A stretch of DNA of 64,000 nt, taken from contig NZ_FODY01000018.1 of assembly GCF_900110485.1 (NCBI RefSeq), positions 1-64,000 of the forward strand, in the 5' to 3' direction. Origin of the DNA: Propionispora vibrioides. Its GTDB lineage: Bacteria > Bacillota > Negativicutes > Propionisporales > Propionisporaceae. The position numbers were made by a program, and so were the translations under genes. The notes under the pieces are model-generated. The model made no database searches. It saw only the letters and a list, made by a program, of their open reading frames with translations, and was not told the origin of the DNA. This document shows positions 1-8,226 of this stretch, in pieces; position 1 is the first letter of the stretch, and every line of letters begins with the position of its first letter.

Positions 1-44
1 TGTCTATTATTACGTTTTTTCAATATTTTCTTTGTTACATAGAA

Positions 45-80
45 AACCCATGGCTCTCGGTTTCTAAAAAGCCATGGGTT
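45..80. terminator. Palindromic hairpin at the left edge
   Basis: Perfect 11-bp arms AACCCATGGCT (45-55) and AGCCATGGGTT (70-80) around a 14-nt loop. No good T-run follows on either strand, so it may be an RNA hairpin or part of a double terminator with the next hairpin. Confidence 0.4.
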
Positions 81-92
81 CTTCGACAGCCT

Positions 93-132
93 GAGGACTG
101 TTTCAATCTATATTGAAACAGTCCTCCTTTTT
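93..132 (+). terminator. Intrinsic terminator
   Basis: 15-bp arms GAGGACTGTTTCAAT and ATTGAAACAGTCCTC with a short loop, followed by CTTTTT on the plus strand. It probably ends a plus-strand gene lying before the window and may also stop the minus-strand ABC gene that ends at 184. Confidence 0.65.
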
Positions 133-183
133 CCATCTTTCATTTCTTTACTTCCGTTCCGGCCTGCCAATTCCCCGGCCGTA

Positions 184-1935
184 TCAATCCGGCTGCAGCT
201 CATCCAACCCTTCAAACTGCATATTGTAATACTTGGCGTACAGTCCGTTTCTCGCCAGCAACTCCTCGTGATTGCCCCTCTCCTGAATCCCGTTCTGATT
301 GATAACGATGATCTCGTCGGCATTGCGGATGGTGCTTAGGCGATGGGCTACCACAATCGTCGTCCGGCCCTTGGACAGTTTTTCCAACGAAGCCTGAATA
401 TAGCGCTCGCTTTCATTATCCAGGGCCGAAGTAGCTTCATCGAGAATAAGGATGGATGGATTTTTCAAAAATACCCGGGCGATCGCCAACCTTTGTTTCT
501 GTCCACCCGACAGACGGGTGCCCCGTTCGCCCACATAGCTGTCATAGCCGTCAGGCAGGCTGATGATAAAATCGTGAATGTTGGCATGCCTGGCCGCCTC
601 CATGATTTCCGCTTCCGTCGCCTCGGGCCGGCCATAGGCAATGTTCTCCCGGATGGAACCGGCAAACATATAGACATCCTGCTGCACGATGCCGATGGCG
701 CTACGCAGCGATTTCAGCGTAACGTCCCGCACATCCTTGCCGTCAATCAACACGGCGCCGCCGCTGACATCGTAAAAACGCGGCAGAATGGAACAAAGCG
801 TCGTCTTGCCGCCGCCTGACGGTCCCACCAATGCGACTGTTTTGCCGGCTTCAATGGAAATATTCACATCGTCAAGCACTTGTGAGTTTTGATTATAGTG
901 AAACGATACGTTCTTATACTCAATATTTCCTTTCACTTCACCCAGCGGCATGGCCTGAGGCTTTTCCAAAATCTCCGGCGTGGTATGGATGACTTCCAAA
1001 AATCGTTTGAACCCGGAATAGCCCCGCTGAAACTGCTCGGTAAAGTTGATCAGCACATCAATGGGATTCATAAAAATTCCGATATATAAGGCGTACACCG
1101 CCAGGTCGGAACCCCGCAGCGCTCCTTCGGCCACAAAGAAGCCACCGCTGACTAAAACCGCCGTATACAGCAGCCCCTGAAACAGTCCGTTGCCGGCTTG
1201 AAAGGTTCCCATAATCTGATAGCTGTTGATTTTCGAATCCAGAAACTGTTCATTGCTGTCGCAGAACTTCTCCCGCTCCAAATCCTCGTTAGCAAAGGAT
1301 TTAACCACCCGGATGCCGGCCAGGCTGTCCTGGACCCGTGCATTGACACCGGCAATCTTTTTCCGGTTATCCATAAACACGGCCTTCATCCGGCGATTTT
1401 TATAGATGCTGAAAACAATCATCAAACCGGTGACAACAGCCAGAATCAAAGTCATCTTGACATTGAGAAAGAGCAGCAGGGCAAAGGAACCGACAATTTT
1501 CAGACTGCAGATAAACAGGTTCTCCGGTCCATGATGGGCCAGCTCGGAAATATCAAACAGGTCGGATACCAGCTTGGACATCATCTCCCCGGTATTATTG
1601 CGGTCATAGTAGGAAAAGGACAGCCGCTGGTAGTGGTCGAATAAATCCTGCCGCATGTCGCTTTCCATATGGGCGCCCATAATATGGCCCCAGGTGGTGA
1701 TATAATACTGGCAGACATACCGGATGCCATACAGAAAAAACATGACGGCAGCAATCCAGCCCAGGATCGGCAAAATTTCTGCCGCGCTGCGGACAAACAC
1801 ATAATGAGTCAGATAATACAAAATCTGGGGAAAGGAAATATCCACCAGCGCCACTCCAGACGCGCAAGCCAGATCGATGAAAAAAATTCGCCGGTATGGC
1901 TTATAATACTGAATAAAACTGGACCAAATCGACAT
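184..1935 (-). CDS. ABC exporter, fused permease and ATPase (MsbA/lipid-multidrug type)
   Basis: A 583-residue half-transporter in the inner membrane. The N-terminal ~320 residues form a six-helix exporter domain starting SIWSSFIQYYKPYRR. The C-terminal nucleotide-binding domain has Walker A GPSGGGKTT, signature LSGGQKQRLAIAR and Walker B ILILDEATSALD. The open frame extends upstream to 2157, but ATG at 1935 is preceded by GGAGGT and begins right before the first membrane helix, so I take it as the start. It is monocistronic here. Family members export lipids, drugs or peptides as homodimers; the substrate cannot be read from sequence. Confidence 0.9.
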   Translation of the reverse strand: MSIWSSFIQYYKPYRRIFFIDLACASGVALVDISFPQILYYLTHYVFVRSAAEILPILGWIAAVMFFLYGIRYVCQYYITTWGHIMGAHMESDMRQDLFDHYQRLSFSYYDRNNTGEMMSKLVSDLFDISELAHHGPENLFICSLKIVGSFALLLFLNVKMTLILAVVTGLMIVFSIYKNRRMKAVFMDNRKKIAGVNARVQDSLAGIRVVKSFANEDLEREKFCDSNEQFLDSKINSYQIMGTFQAGNGLFQGLLYTAVLVSGGFFVAEGALRGSDLAVYALYIGIFMNPIDVLINFTEQFQRGYSGFKRFLEVIHTTPEILEKPQAMPLGEVKGNIEYKNVSFHYNQNSQVLDDVNISIEAGKTVALVGPSGGGKTTLCSILPRFYDVSGGAVLIDGKDVRDVTLKSLRSAIGIVQQDVYMFAGSIRENIAYGRPEATEAEIMEAARHANIHDFIISLPDGYDSYVGERGTRLSGGQKQRLAIARVFLKNPSILILDEATSALDNESERYIQASLEKLSKGRTTIVVAHRLSTIRNADEIIVINQNGIQERGNHEELLARNGLYAKYYNMQFEGLDELQPD

Positions 1936-2226
1936 AGTTACCTCCATTGTACACAAACTAAGCAGCGCCGGAAACCGGTAATGGGTTCCGCAATAAAGCG
2001 CCTTCAGGCAACATTCCGGATAGTTGAAAACACGCCCTTCCTCCATCTTACCATATTCCGCTAGGCAAGCGCAAAAAGAGACAGGATTCCCCCTCAAAAC
2101 AAATAAAAACCGCCCGTCTTCCGACGAACGGTTCCTTTCCTTTATTTCCCTTGCCAACTTCGCTAAAACACTATCTTGGAGTGGCAGAAGCCGTGGGGTC
2201 CGGCATTTGGTTTTATCCGCACTGGC

Positions 2227-2895
2227 TTATAGCTTATAAAAAACACCGGCCGTAACAACCAGCATCACACCTAAGGCCGCATAATCGGCCGTCCTTAGCG
2301 CAACCCTCGCACTAACACTGCGCCGGCAGCTGCCAAAGCCTCTCAGTTCCATACTGAGCGCCATCGTTTCCGACCGGCTAATAGCCCGCAGCACCAACGG
2401 TTTAACGATGGCCAGATAATTGATCAACCGCTTGACCGGATTTCCCCTGGTGCTGTACCCCCGGCAAGCCTGCGCCTCTTGAATGGTCTGGCTTTCGCTG
2501 AGAAAATCCGGCACAAACCGCAAGGCCGAGGTAAACATGAACGCGTATTCATAGGGAATGCGGCACTGAGCGACCAGCGCGGCCGTAAGATCCTGTACCC
2601 GGGTCGTAGCCAGCACCAAAATAAACACCATGGCCATGGCCTGCATTTTAAGCCCGGTGACGATAGCCAGCCGCACATCCCGGACAAACACATACTGTAA
2701 GATAAACAAGAAGACGGCAAACAGCCCCAACAGGGCAACCGCCTTGTAGGTTTTGGCTTCCACCCTACCGGCCAGCAGCAATGCCAGTTGTACGGCCACC
2801 AACAGCAGTAAGGCAAACGGTGAAGCCAGCGCTACCGCCCAGACGGATACCAGCATAGTAAAAATAATTTTGGTCAAAGGCGCCAGGTTACCCAT
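2227..2895 (-). CDS. ecfT: ECF transporter transmembrane component EcfT (CbiQ family)
   Basis: A 222-residue membrane protein, last gene of a four-gene ECF operon. Several hydrophobic helices are followed by the cytoplasmic coupling segment typical of EcfT/CbiQ, with the Ala-Arg-Gly type motifs seen here as QACRGYSTRG and SMELRGFG, which contact the two ATPases. The ATG at 2895 overlaps the end of the upstream ATPase gene and has AGAGG eight bases before it; an in-frame GTG nine bases earlier is possible. It couples ATP hydrolysis to toppling of the S component encoded at 4550-5122. Confidence 0.9.
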   Translation of the reverse strand: MGNLAPLTKIIFTMLVSVWAVALASPFALLLLVAVQLALLLAGRVEAKTYKAVALLGLFAVFLFILQYVFVRDVRLAIVTGLKMQAMAMVFILVLATTRVQDLTAALVAQCRIPYEYAFMFTSALRFVPDFLSESQTIQEAQACRGYSTRGNPVKRLINYLAIVKPLVLRAISRSETMALSMELRGFGSCRRSVSARVALRTADYAALGVMLVVTAGVFYKL

Positions 2896-3706
2896 CCAAG
2901 CCACCTCTTTCCCGCATTTTTAAAGCGTTCACCAACTCATCCGTTGCCGTAGCCAAACCGATTCCGTACGGTGCAAGCTGCCGGGAAATATACACCGGCG
3001 CCGGCGGCGTCAGTCCCCACTCCGCCACCATAGGCTGCTGAAACAGCTCCGCCGTCGCGCCGTCATACACCTTGCCGCCGGCCATGACAATGGTTCTGGG
3101 CACCCGCTCCGCCAAAAGGTTCATATCATGGGTAATCAGCAAGATAGCCAGGCCTGCCTGCTGAAGTTGCTCCAGCATATCCATAAAAGCCGCCTTATCC
3201 CGCGCGTCCTGTCCGCTGGTCGGCTCATCGAGAATCAAAAGCCGCGGCTCCATAGCCAGCGCCGAAGCCACCGCCAGGCATTGTTTCTGCCCTTTGGAAA
3301 GCGCCGCCGGATAGGCTTTTTCCTGACCAGCAAGCCCTACCCGCAGCAGCGCCGCCCCGGCCCGGCCCAGTGCTTCCTGTCCGGAGAAGCCCAGTTGCAA
3401 AGGTCCATAGGCCGCTTCCGCCAACACCGTATCATGGAACATTTGCCGCGCCGGATTTTGAAACACATATCCCGCATGACGGGCCATGTCGGCAGGTGTA
3501 TAAGGCCTTGTACTGCTGCCGTCAAAAGTAATCTCCCCCTGGCTTGGTTTGATCAGCGACATAATCAGGCGGGTCAGCGTGGTTTTGCCGCTGCCGTTCC
3601 GGCCGACTACCGCGACATATTCACCGGCACCGATAGTCAGCGACACATCGTCCACGGCCGGGCTCTGTTTGGGATAGGCAAAACTGACACGATTACATAC
3701 AAGCAC
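2888..3706 (-). CDS. ECF transporter ATPase (second ATPase, EcfA2-like)
   Basis: 272-residue ABC ATPase with Walker A GRNGSGKTT, Walker B RLLILDEPT and a D-loop SGQDARD. The signature reads LSKGQKQ instead of LSGGQ, a variation tolerated in one site of heterodimeric ECF ATPases. The open frame begins at 3790, but GTG at 3706 has a perfect AGGAGG nine bases upstream and starts just before the first beta strand, so the longer form is unlikely. It overlaps the preceding ATPase gene by 14 bp, indicating translational coupling. Confidence 0.88.
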   Translation of the reverse strand: MLVCNRVSFAYPKQSPAVDDVSLTIGAGEYVAVVGRNGSGKTTLTRLIMSLIKPSQGEITFDGSSTRPYTPADMARHAGYVFQNPARQMFHDTVLAEAAYGPLQLGFSGQEALGRAGAALLRVGLAGQEKAYPAALSKGQKQCLAVASALAMEPRLLILDEPTSGQDARDKAAFMDMLEQLQQAGLAILLITHDMNLLAERVPRTIVMAGGKVYDGATAELFQQPMVAEWGLTPPAPVYISRQLAPYGIGLATATDELVNALKMRERGGLDG

Positions 3707-4565
3707 GTTTCCCGGCCTCCTGACTGTCCAGATTGTCGCGCAGTTCCCGCACGGCATCCTCGTCTGTTTTCCAATCGCTCCAGCAGACATATTTGGTTTC
3801 CAAACTCAGTTTTATCTGCCATAACGGCGGCAGACAGCAGGCGTACCGGCTGTGGCTGCCTATATAACGCAGCACCTCAGCCGGTTTCCCCTCCTGTTCG
3901 ACTTTGCCGTTACCCAGCAAAATAAACTGGGATGCATACGGCAATACCTGCGCCAGGTCATGCTCCACCACCAGAATAGTCAGCCCTTGTTCCCGGTTCA
4001 GCCGGTGCAAGAGCCGGTATAAACCGGCCGTTCCTTCCGGGTCCAGCGCGGAAGCCGGTTCATCCAGCACCAGAATTTGCGGTTTAGTGGCCAGCACCGA
4101 GGCAATGGCCAGCCGCTGCTTTTGTCCGCCGGATAAATCCGCTGTCCGCCGGCTTTCCTGCCCGGTCAGCCCTACCAGAACCAGTGCCTCTTTCACCCTT
4201 ACGGCAATATCCGCCTGTTTCATCCCGCGGTTCTCCAGAGCAAAGGCGACTTCCTCCTCGACCGTCAAGGCCACCAGCTGGCTTTCATAATCCTGCATAA
4301 CCAGCCCCACCTTTTCGGCAATCTCGCAAATCCCCAAATCGGTGGTCTTATCCTGTCCGAGCCTTACCTGTCCCGCCATAGCGCCCCCATAGTAGAGCGG
4401 TACGGCTCCGGCCACTGCCAGGCACAGCGTCGTTTTGCCGCTGCCGTTAAAGCCGGTCAGTACCGCAAAATCCCCCGGGGCAATACGGAGCGACACATTC
4501 TCCAAGGATTGTTTAGCAGCCTTGGGATACAGATAACTCAGACCGTCAATTACGATTTCGGACAT
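3693..4565 (-). CDS. ECF transporter ATPase (first ATPase, EcfA1-like)
   Basis: 290-residue ABC ATPase with Walker A GFNGSGKTT, Q-loop MQDYESQ, signature LSGGQKQRLAIAS and Walker B ILVLDEPASALD. The ATG at 4565 follows GGGAGG and overlaps the S-component gene. The last ~60 residues (after the His switch EHD) form an extra C-terminal domain. Together with the 2888-3706 product it forms the heterodimeric motor. Confidence 0.9.
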   Translation of the reverse strand: MSEIVIDGLSYLYPKAAKQSLENVSLRIAPGDFAVLTGFNGSGKTTLCLAVAGAVPLYYGGAMAGQVRLGQDKTTDLGICEIAEKVGLVMQDYESQLVALTVEEEVAFALENRGMKQADIAVRVKEALVLVGLTGQESRRTADLSGGQKQRLAIASVLATKPQILVLDEPASALDPEGTAGLYRLLHRLNREQGLTILVVEHDLAQVLPYASQFILLGNGKVEQEGKPAEVLRYIGSHSRYACCLPPLWQIKLSLETKYVCWSDWKTDEDAVRELRDNLDSQEAGKRACM

Positions 4566-5122
4566 GACGCGCCTCCCTTGGCCTCGAACAGCCGTTGCGC
4601 CGGGAAATACAGCAGTTGTGTGATTAACGTATTGATGGCGGCCGTCACAAATACCACCGGCAGCATACCATACAGATAGGCCTCCAGCGGCAGCGACAGC
4701 ACCACCTTCAAAATGCCGGTAAACACCAGCCCGCTCGTTACGGTGCTCAAGAAGCCGGTTACAGCCGGCCGGATGTTTAACGAACCAAGTTTGCGTTCAG
4801 CCAAGGCACTGACCAGCAGGGTGCAAACGACGGCTCCCGCCAGTTCGCTGACCAGATTTCCGTAAGGAAAGGCCGACTTGGAAAAAGGAATATTAACCGC
4901 ACCGGCTACCAGCCCGATGCCGATCGCCTGCCCCAGGTTAGGGCGGATCAGGTTTATCGCAATGCAGTACATGGCAATGGTCCAGTTGGGAGTCACCCCG
5001 GCAATACCCGGTGTAACCATCTTCAAAATGGCGCCAATAGCCAATAGCAGTGAAGTGACAGCCACCCAGCGATACTTTCCTCCCTTGGCCTCATAATGGA
5101 TAAGTTCCGGTTTCTGTTCCAT
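4550..5122 (-). CDS. trpP: ECF transporter S component, probable tryptophan transporter (TrpP-like)
   Basis: 190-residue protein with five or six hydrophobic segments, starting with the LLLAIGAILKMVTPG pattern typical of TrpP-type S components. It is the first gene of an ECF operon whose leader is a T-box with a UGG (Trp) specifier, so both family resemblance and regulation point to tryptophan uptake. The ligand assignment is inference; another aromatic compound or Trp precursor is the main alternative. Confidence 0.75.
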   Translation of the reverse strand: MEQKPELIHYEAKGGKYRWVAVTSLLLAIGAILKMVTPGIAGVTPNWTIAMYCIAINLIRPNLGQAIGIGLVAGAVNIPFSKSAFPYGNLVSELAGAVVCTLLVSALAERKLGSLNIRPAVTGFLSTVTSGLVFTGILKVVLSLPLEAYLYGMLPVVFVTAAINTLITQLLYFPAQRLFEAKGGASCPKS

Positions 5123-5183
5123 TTCCCATTCCCCCTTCGATGTATTGTCCGGCCCGGCCGGTTAACAGTAACAGTTTGCCATA

Positions 5184-5231
5184 AAGAAAAAACAAAAAAC
5201 CCCTCATCACTACGACTGTAGGGACGAGAGG
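5184..5231 (-). terminator. T-box terminator hairpin
   Basis: Minus strand: CCTCTCGTC pairs with GATGAGGGG, continued inside by CTAC/GTAG, followed by TTTTTTGTTTTTT. This is the regulated terminator of the T-box leader. Confidence 0.85.
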
Positions 5232-5495
5232 TTGTGCTAACTCACGCGGTACCACCCTGATTGGCCATATAACTATAGCCCGCTCACGCTAAGATACGAG
5301 ACAACACTGTCTGATATCCTCTTTCCTGCTATAACGGCGAAAGACTCCGGCAGCGCCTACCCCAGCCTGGCTGGATCGGGCTGCACCTCACAGGTCCATT
5401 CGACATACCGAACAGTGCCAAACTCTCACTACCATTGGCTCGCTGCAACCTTCGCATTATGTGTACTCTTCCTGATCATAGGCGATCAACATATG
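5184..5495 (-). promoter_or_regulatory. T-box leader, tryptophan-specific
   Basis: On the minus strand, upstream of the ECF operon, the canonical T-box sequence AGGGTGGTACCGCG lies at 5245-5258. Stem I carries the AGTA element at 5464-5467 and, on the opposite side of the specifier loop, GAA followed by TGG (5396-5398) and then A. TGG is the tryptophan codon. The leader ends in an intrinsic terminator (5184-5231). Uncharged tRNA-Trp is expected to switch the terminator to an antiterminator and turn on transporter synthesis. The 5' boundary is approximate. Confidence 0.9.
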
Positions 5496-5644
5496 TGTTT
5501 TCATACAGTATACGCTGTTTACAAGAGAAATGTCAATAGCCGTTGCCCTCCCTTAGAGTATGCATTTTTTGTCGAACCAGGCATTGACAACAGGAAAAAC
5601 AACTGATACGATAACCCATAGTGAATAGCCAAAAATTTCATATC

Positions 5645-5806
5645 GTATTGAAACAGGTGTCCGAAAGGACTTAATAGGGAAGTCTGATGTAAAGTCAGCG
5701 CGGTCCCGCCACTGTATCAGGGAGCAAATTCGCAATTATGTCACTGGGGCGACAGCCTTGGGAAGGCGCGAAGGAGCAATGAACTGGAGCCAGGAGAACT
5801 GCCTGT
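5645..5806 (+). promoter_or_regulatory. Cobalamin riboswitch
   Basis: Plus-strand element with the universal core GCGGTCCCGCCACTGTAT (5700-5717) and the B12 box GAGCCAGGAGAACTGCC (5787-5803), preceded by AAACAGGTG and the ATAGGGAA segment. It lies upstream of the TonB-dependent receptor gene and is followed by a strong terminator, so it most likely works by transcription attenuation when adenosyl- or methylcobalamin is abundant. Confidence 0.95.
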
Positions 5807-5868
5807 TTAGCAATCACCGTTTGACCTGCGAGCGATGGGAAGGGGATTTACTTATTGTGAATATGAAC

Positions 5869-5908
5869 AATGAGCTTTTCTTTGCGTGGGAAAAGCTCAT
5901 TTTTATTT
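5869..5908 (+). terminator. Riboswitch expression-platform terminator
   Basis: Arms ATGAGCTTTTC and GAAAAGCTCAT with a 9-nt loop, then TTTTTATTT, between the cobalamin aptamer and the receptor start codon. No other gene ends here, so it belongs to the riboswitch. Confidence 0.88.
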
Positions 5909-5970
5909 GCTTCCGGTCAAAGGTATGTTTGCTTTTATTTCAAAATTAACAGAGGAATGGGAGAGAACAG

Positions 5971-8205
5971 ATGAATTTTACTACAAAAAGATTCGGAATT
6001 ATGCTGCTGACCTGTATGACAATAGCCACATCGGTGCAAGCAGCTCCTTCGGAGGCAACTTCGGCGGAACCGGTGGCAACCGAAAGCAGCCAGGAGGCGG
6101 CAGAACAAACGGCAACAACAGCATCAGACCAAGTTCCGGAATATACCTTTGACGACTTTATCGTTACAGCAACCAGAGTCGCCGAAAGACTCAAAAATGT
6201 GCCGGCCAATGTGACGGTCATCACTGCGGAAGATTTAAAGAAGCGCAATGTTTTTAGTTTACGGGAAGCTTTGCAAAATGAAGTCGGCCTGTATGTAAAA
6301 CCTACGGCAGAAACAAAGGATGCCTTGTCGATACGCGGCTTCAGCAGCGGCAATATTCTTGTCCTGTACAACGGCCAACAGATAAATACCTCTTTTGACA
6401 GCAGTGTAGCCTGGGATTCTTTCCCCATCAGCGACGTGGAAAGAATTGAAATTGTCCGGGGAGCCGGCTCCTCGCTCTACGGCGGCCATGCGGTTGCCGG
6501 CGTTATCAATATTATCACCAAAAAACCGAATCCGGCCACTGGTGAAGTAAAGACCGATCTGACCCTGTCAACAGGCAGCAACAATACCTGGCAGCGGGGA
6601 ATTAGAATTGGCGGCAGCGCCAACGATAAGCTTTCCTTCAGCACCGGTTATGAAAAACGCTCCACCGACGGCTATGCCGGCTATTATTCCACGGCCAGCG
6701 GCAGCGCCTCAGGTACGGCTTCTGCAAGCGTAACACTGCCCAAGCTTAGTAACGGCAGCTACATAATTGGCGGCCGCGGCGAAAAAAGCAAACTCAGTGA
6801 GAATTACTTTATCGACCTGAATTACATACTGGATACAAGTAAAACAATCTCCTACTCATATATGCATAATAACTACCAGTATTCCTACAACAATCCCTTC
6901 ACCTACGCTTATGATAGCAACGGCAATCCCATCTTCGGCGGCACCGTCTTAACCCAGGACAATACATATGTGACCTTGAAACCTTCCGCTTATCTGGGAT
7001 ATGTTGGTGAAAGAGATCAGGATCTTCACAGACTCAAATACGAAGATACAGAAAATAAGATCACTGTCGGGCTGGGTCTGTCCGATGTGACAAAAGAAGG
7101 TTACAGTTCTGCCAGTTCTTCCGCCAACTCAATCAACTGGACAGGCAGCGGCACCCTGGCGCTGTATCCCAGCAAAAATTATAATCTGGATGCCCAAAAA
7201 ACCTGGGATTTCAGCCGCCATACCATCGTCTCCGGCTTTAGTTGGATAAAGGAAAAAATGACTTACAGTTCCTACGAGCTGAGTCACTGGCGCGACTGGA
7301 GCACAACGGGGGCTTTAACCACCCAAAGCGAAGGTTCCACCAACTCCTGGGCTATTTTCACCCAGGATGAATATGCCGTATCCGACCGCTGGACCATGTA
7401 TACCGGGCTTCGCCTGGATCAGTACAATAAAGAAGGCGGCTACTGCATAGTCAGCAGTACCAGACAGGATTATCCCTCCGCCGAATTTACCGAACTGAGC
7501 CCAAAAATAGCTTTTTCATATGCTCAAAATGATCGGACCAAATATTACGCCAGTTACGGTCACTCCTTCAATCCCCCGACAATCTATAAGTTATACCGCC
7601 GAGCCGGAACTTCCATGAGTTCCATACAAGCCAATCCCGATCTAAAGCCGGAGACCTCAAACACCTTTGAAATCGGCATGAAGCAACAAATGGACCAGAA
7701 AACCTCACTGGGCGTTACTGTGTTCCGGGTTAAAACTGAAGACAAAATTGCTAAGGCAACCAAAAATTCGGTTACCGCTTACTACAATATGGACAGCGGT
7801 ATGGCTAAAGGCATTGAATTTGAACTGAAGAGCAAGATGACCCCAACCTGGTCCTCCTATCTTAACTATACCTTTGAAAGCGGTGAAAATACATCCAGCG
7901 GCCAAACAACCCGCAACTGGGATATTCCCAAGCATTTACTGCATGCCGGTGTGGAATATAGCAAAAACAAAATAAACTGGTTAACCGATGTACAATATGT
8001 CAGTGAACGGCAAAGCCCGGATCTGTCTACCGGCGAATATACTTCCGAAGATGCTTTCTTTGTGGTAAATACCTCGCTGAATTACAAAGTGAATGACCAG
8101 TCTACCCTGCAATTTGGTATTCAGAATCTGTTCAACCGCAAATTTTACGCTTCGGAAGCAACCAGCGGCAGAACCTATAGTCTAAGCATGAATTATTCGC
8201 TCTAA
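5971..8205 (+). CDS. TonB-dependent outer-membrane receptor, probable corrinoid receptor (BtuB-like)
   Basis: 744 residues: signal peptide (about 1-25, ending VQAAP), a TonB-box-like DDFIVTATRV near residue 50, plug domain (including VERIEIVRGAGSSLYGG) and a C-terminal 22-strand barrel rich in alternating aromatic residues. The protein moves substrates across the outer membrane using TonB/ExbBD energy, so the host must be a diderm. The upstream cobalamin riboswitch argues strongly for vitamin B12 or another corrinoid. The next gene (PepSY family) is a pattern more usual for siderophore receptors, so the ligand is not certain. No btuFCD or tonB is visible nearby. Confidence 0.85.
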   Translation: MNFTTKRFGIMLLTCMTIATSVQAAPSEATSAEPVATESSQEAAEQTATTASDQVPEYTFDDFIVTATRVAERLKNVPANVTVITAEDLKKRNVFSLREALQNEVGLYVKPTAETKDALSIRGFSSGNILVLYNGQQINTSFDSSVAWDSFPISDVERIEIVRGAGSSLYGGHAVAGVINIITKKPNPATGEVKTDLTLSTGSNNTWQRGIRIGGSANDKLSFSTGYEKRSTDGYAGYYSTASGSASGTASASVTLPKLSNGSYIIGGRGEKSKLSENYFIDLNYILDTSKTISYSYMHNNYQYSYNNPFTYAYDSNGNPIFGGTVLTQDNTYVTLKPSAYLGYVGERDQDLHRLKYEDTENKITVGLGLSDVTKEGYSSASSSANSINWTGSGTLALYPSKNYNLDAQKTWDFSRHTIVSGFSWIKEKMTYSSYELSHWRDWSTTGALTTQSEGSTNSWAIFTQDEYAVSDRWTMYTGLRLDQYNKEGGYCIVSSTRQDYPSAEFTELSPKIAFSYAQNDRTKYYASYGHSFNPPTIYKLYRRAGTSMSSIQANPDLKPETSNTFEIGMKQQMDQKTSLGVTVFRVKTEDKIAKATKNSVTAYYNMDSGMAKGIEFELKSKMTPTWSSYLNYTFESGENTSSGQTTRNWDIPKHLLHAGVEYSKNKINWLTDVQYVSERQSPDLSTGEYTSEDAFFVVNTSLNYKVNDQSTLQFGIQNLFNRKFYASEATSGRTYSLSMNYSL

Positions 8206-8226
8206 CCGCATCGGAGATATGAGTTT

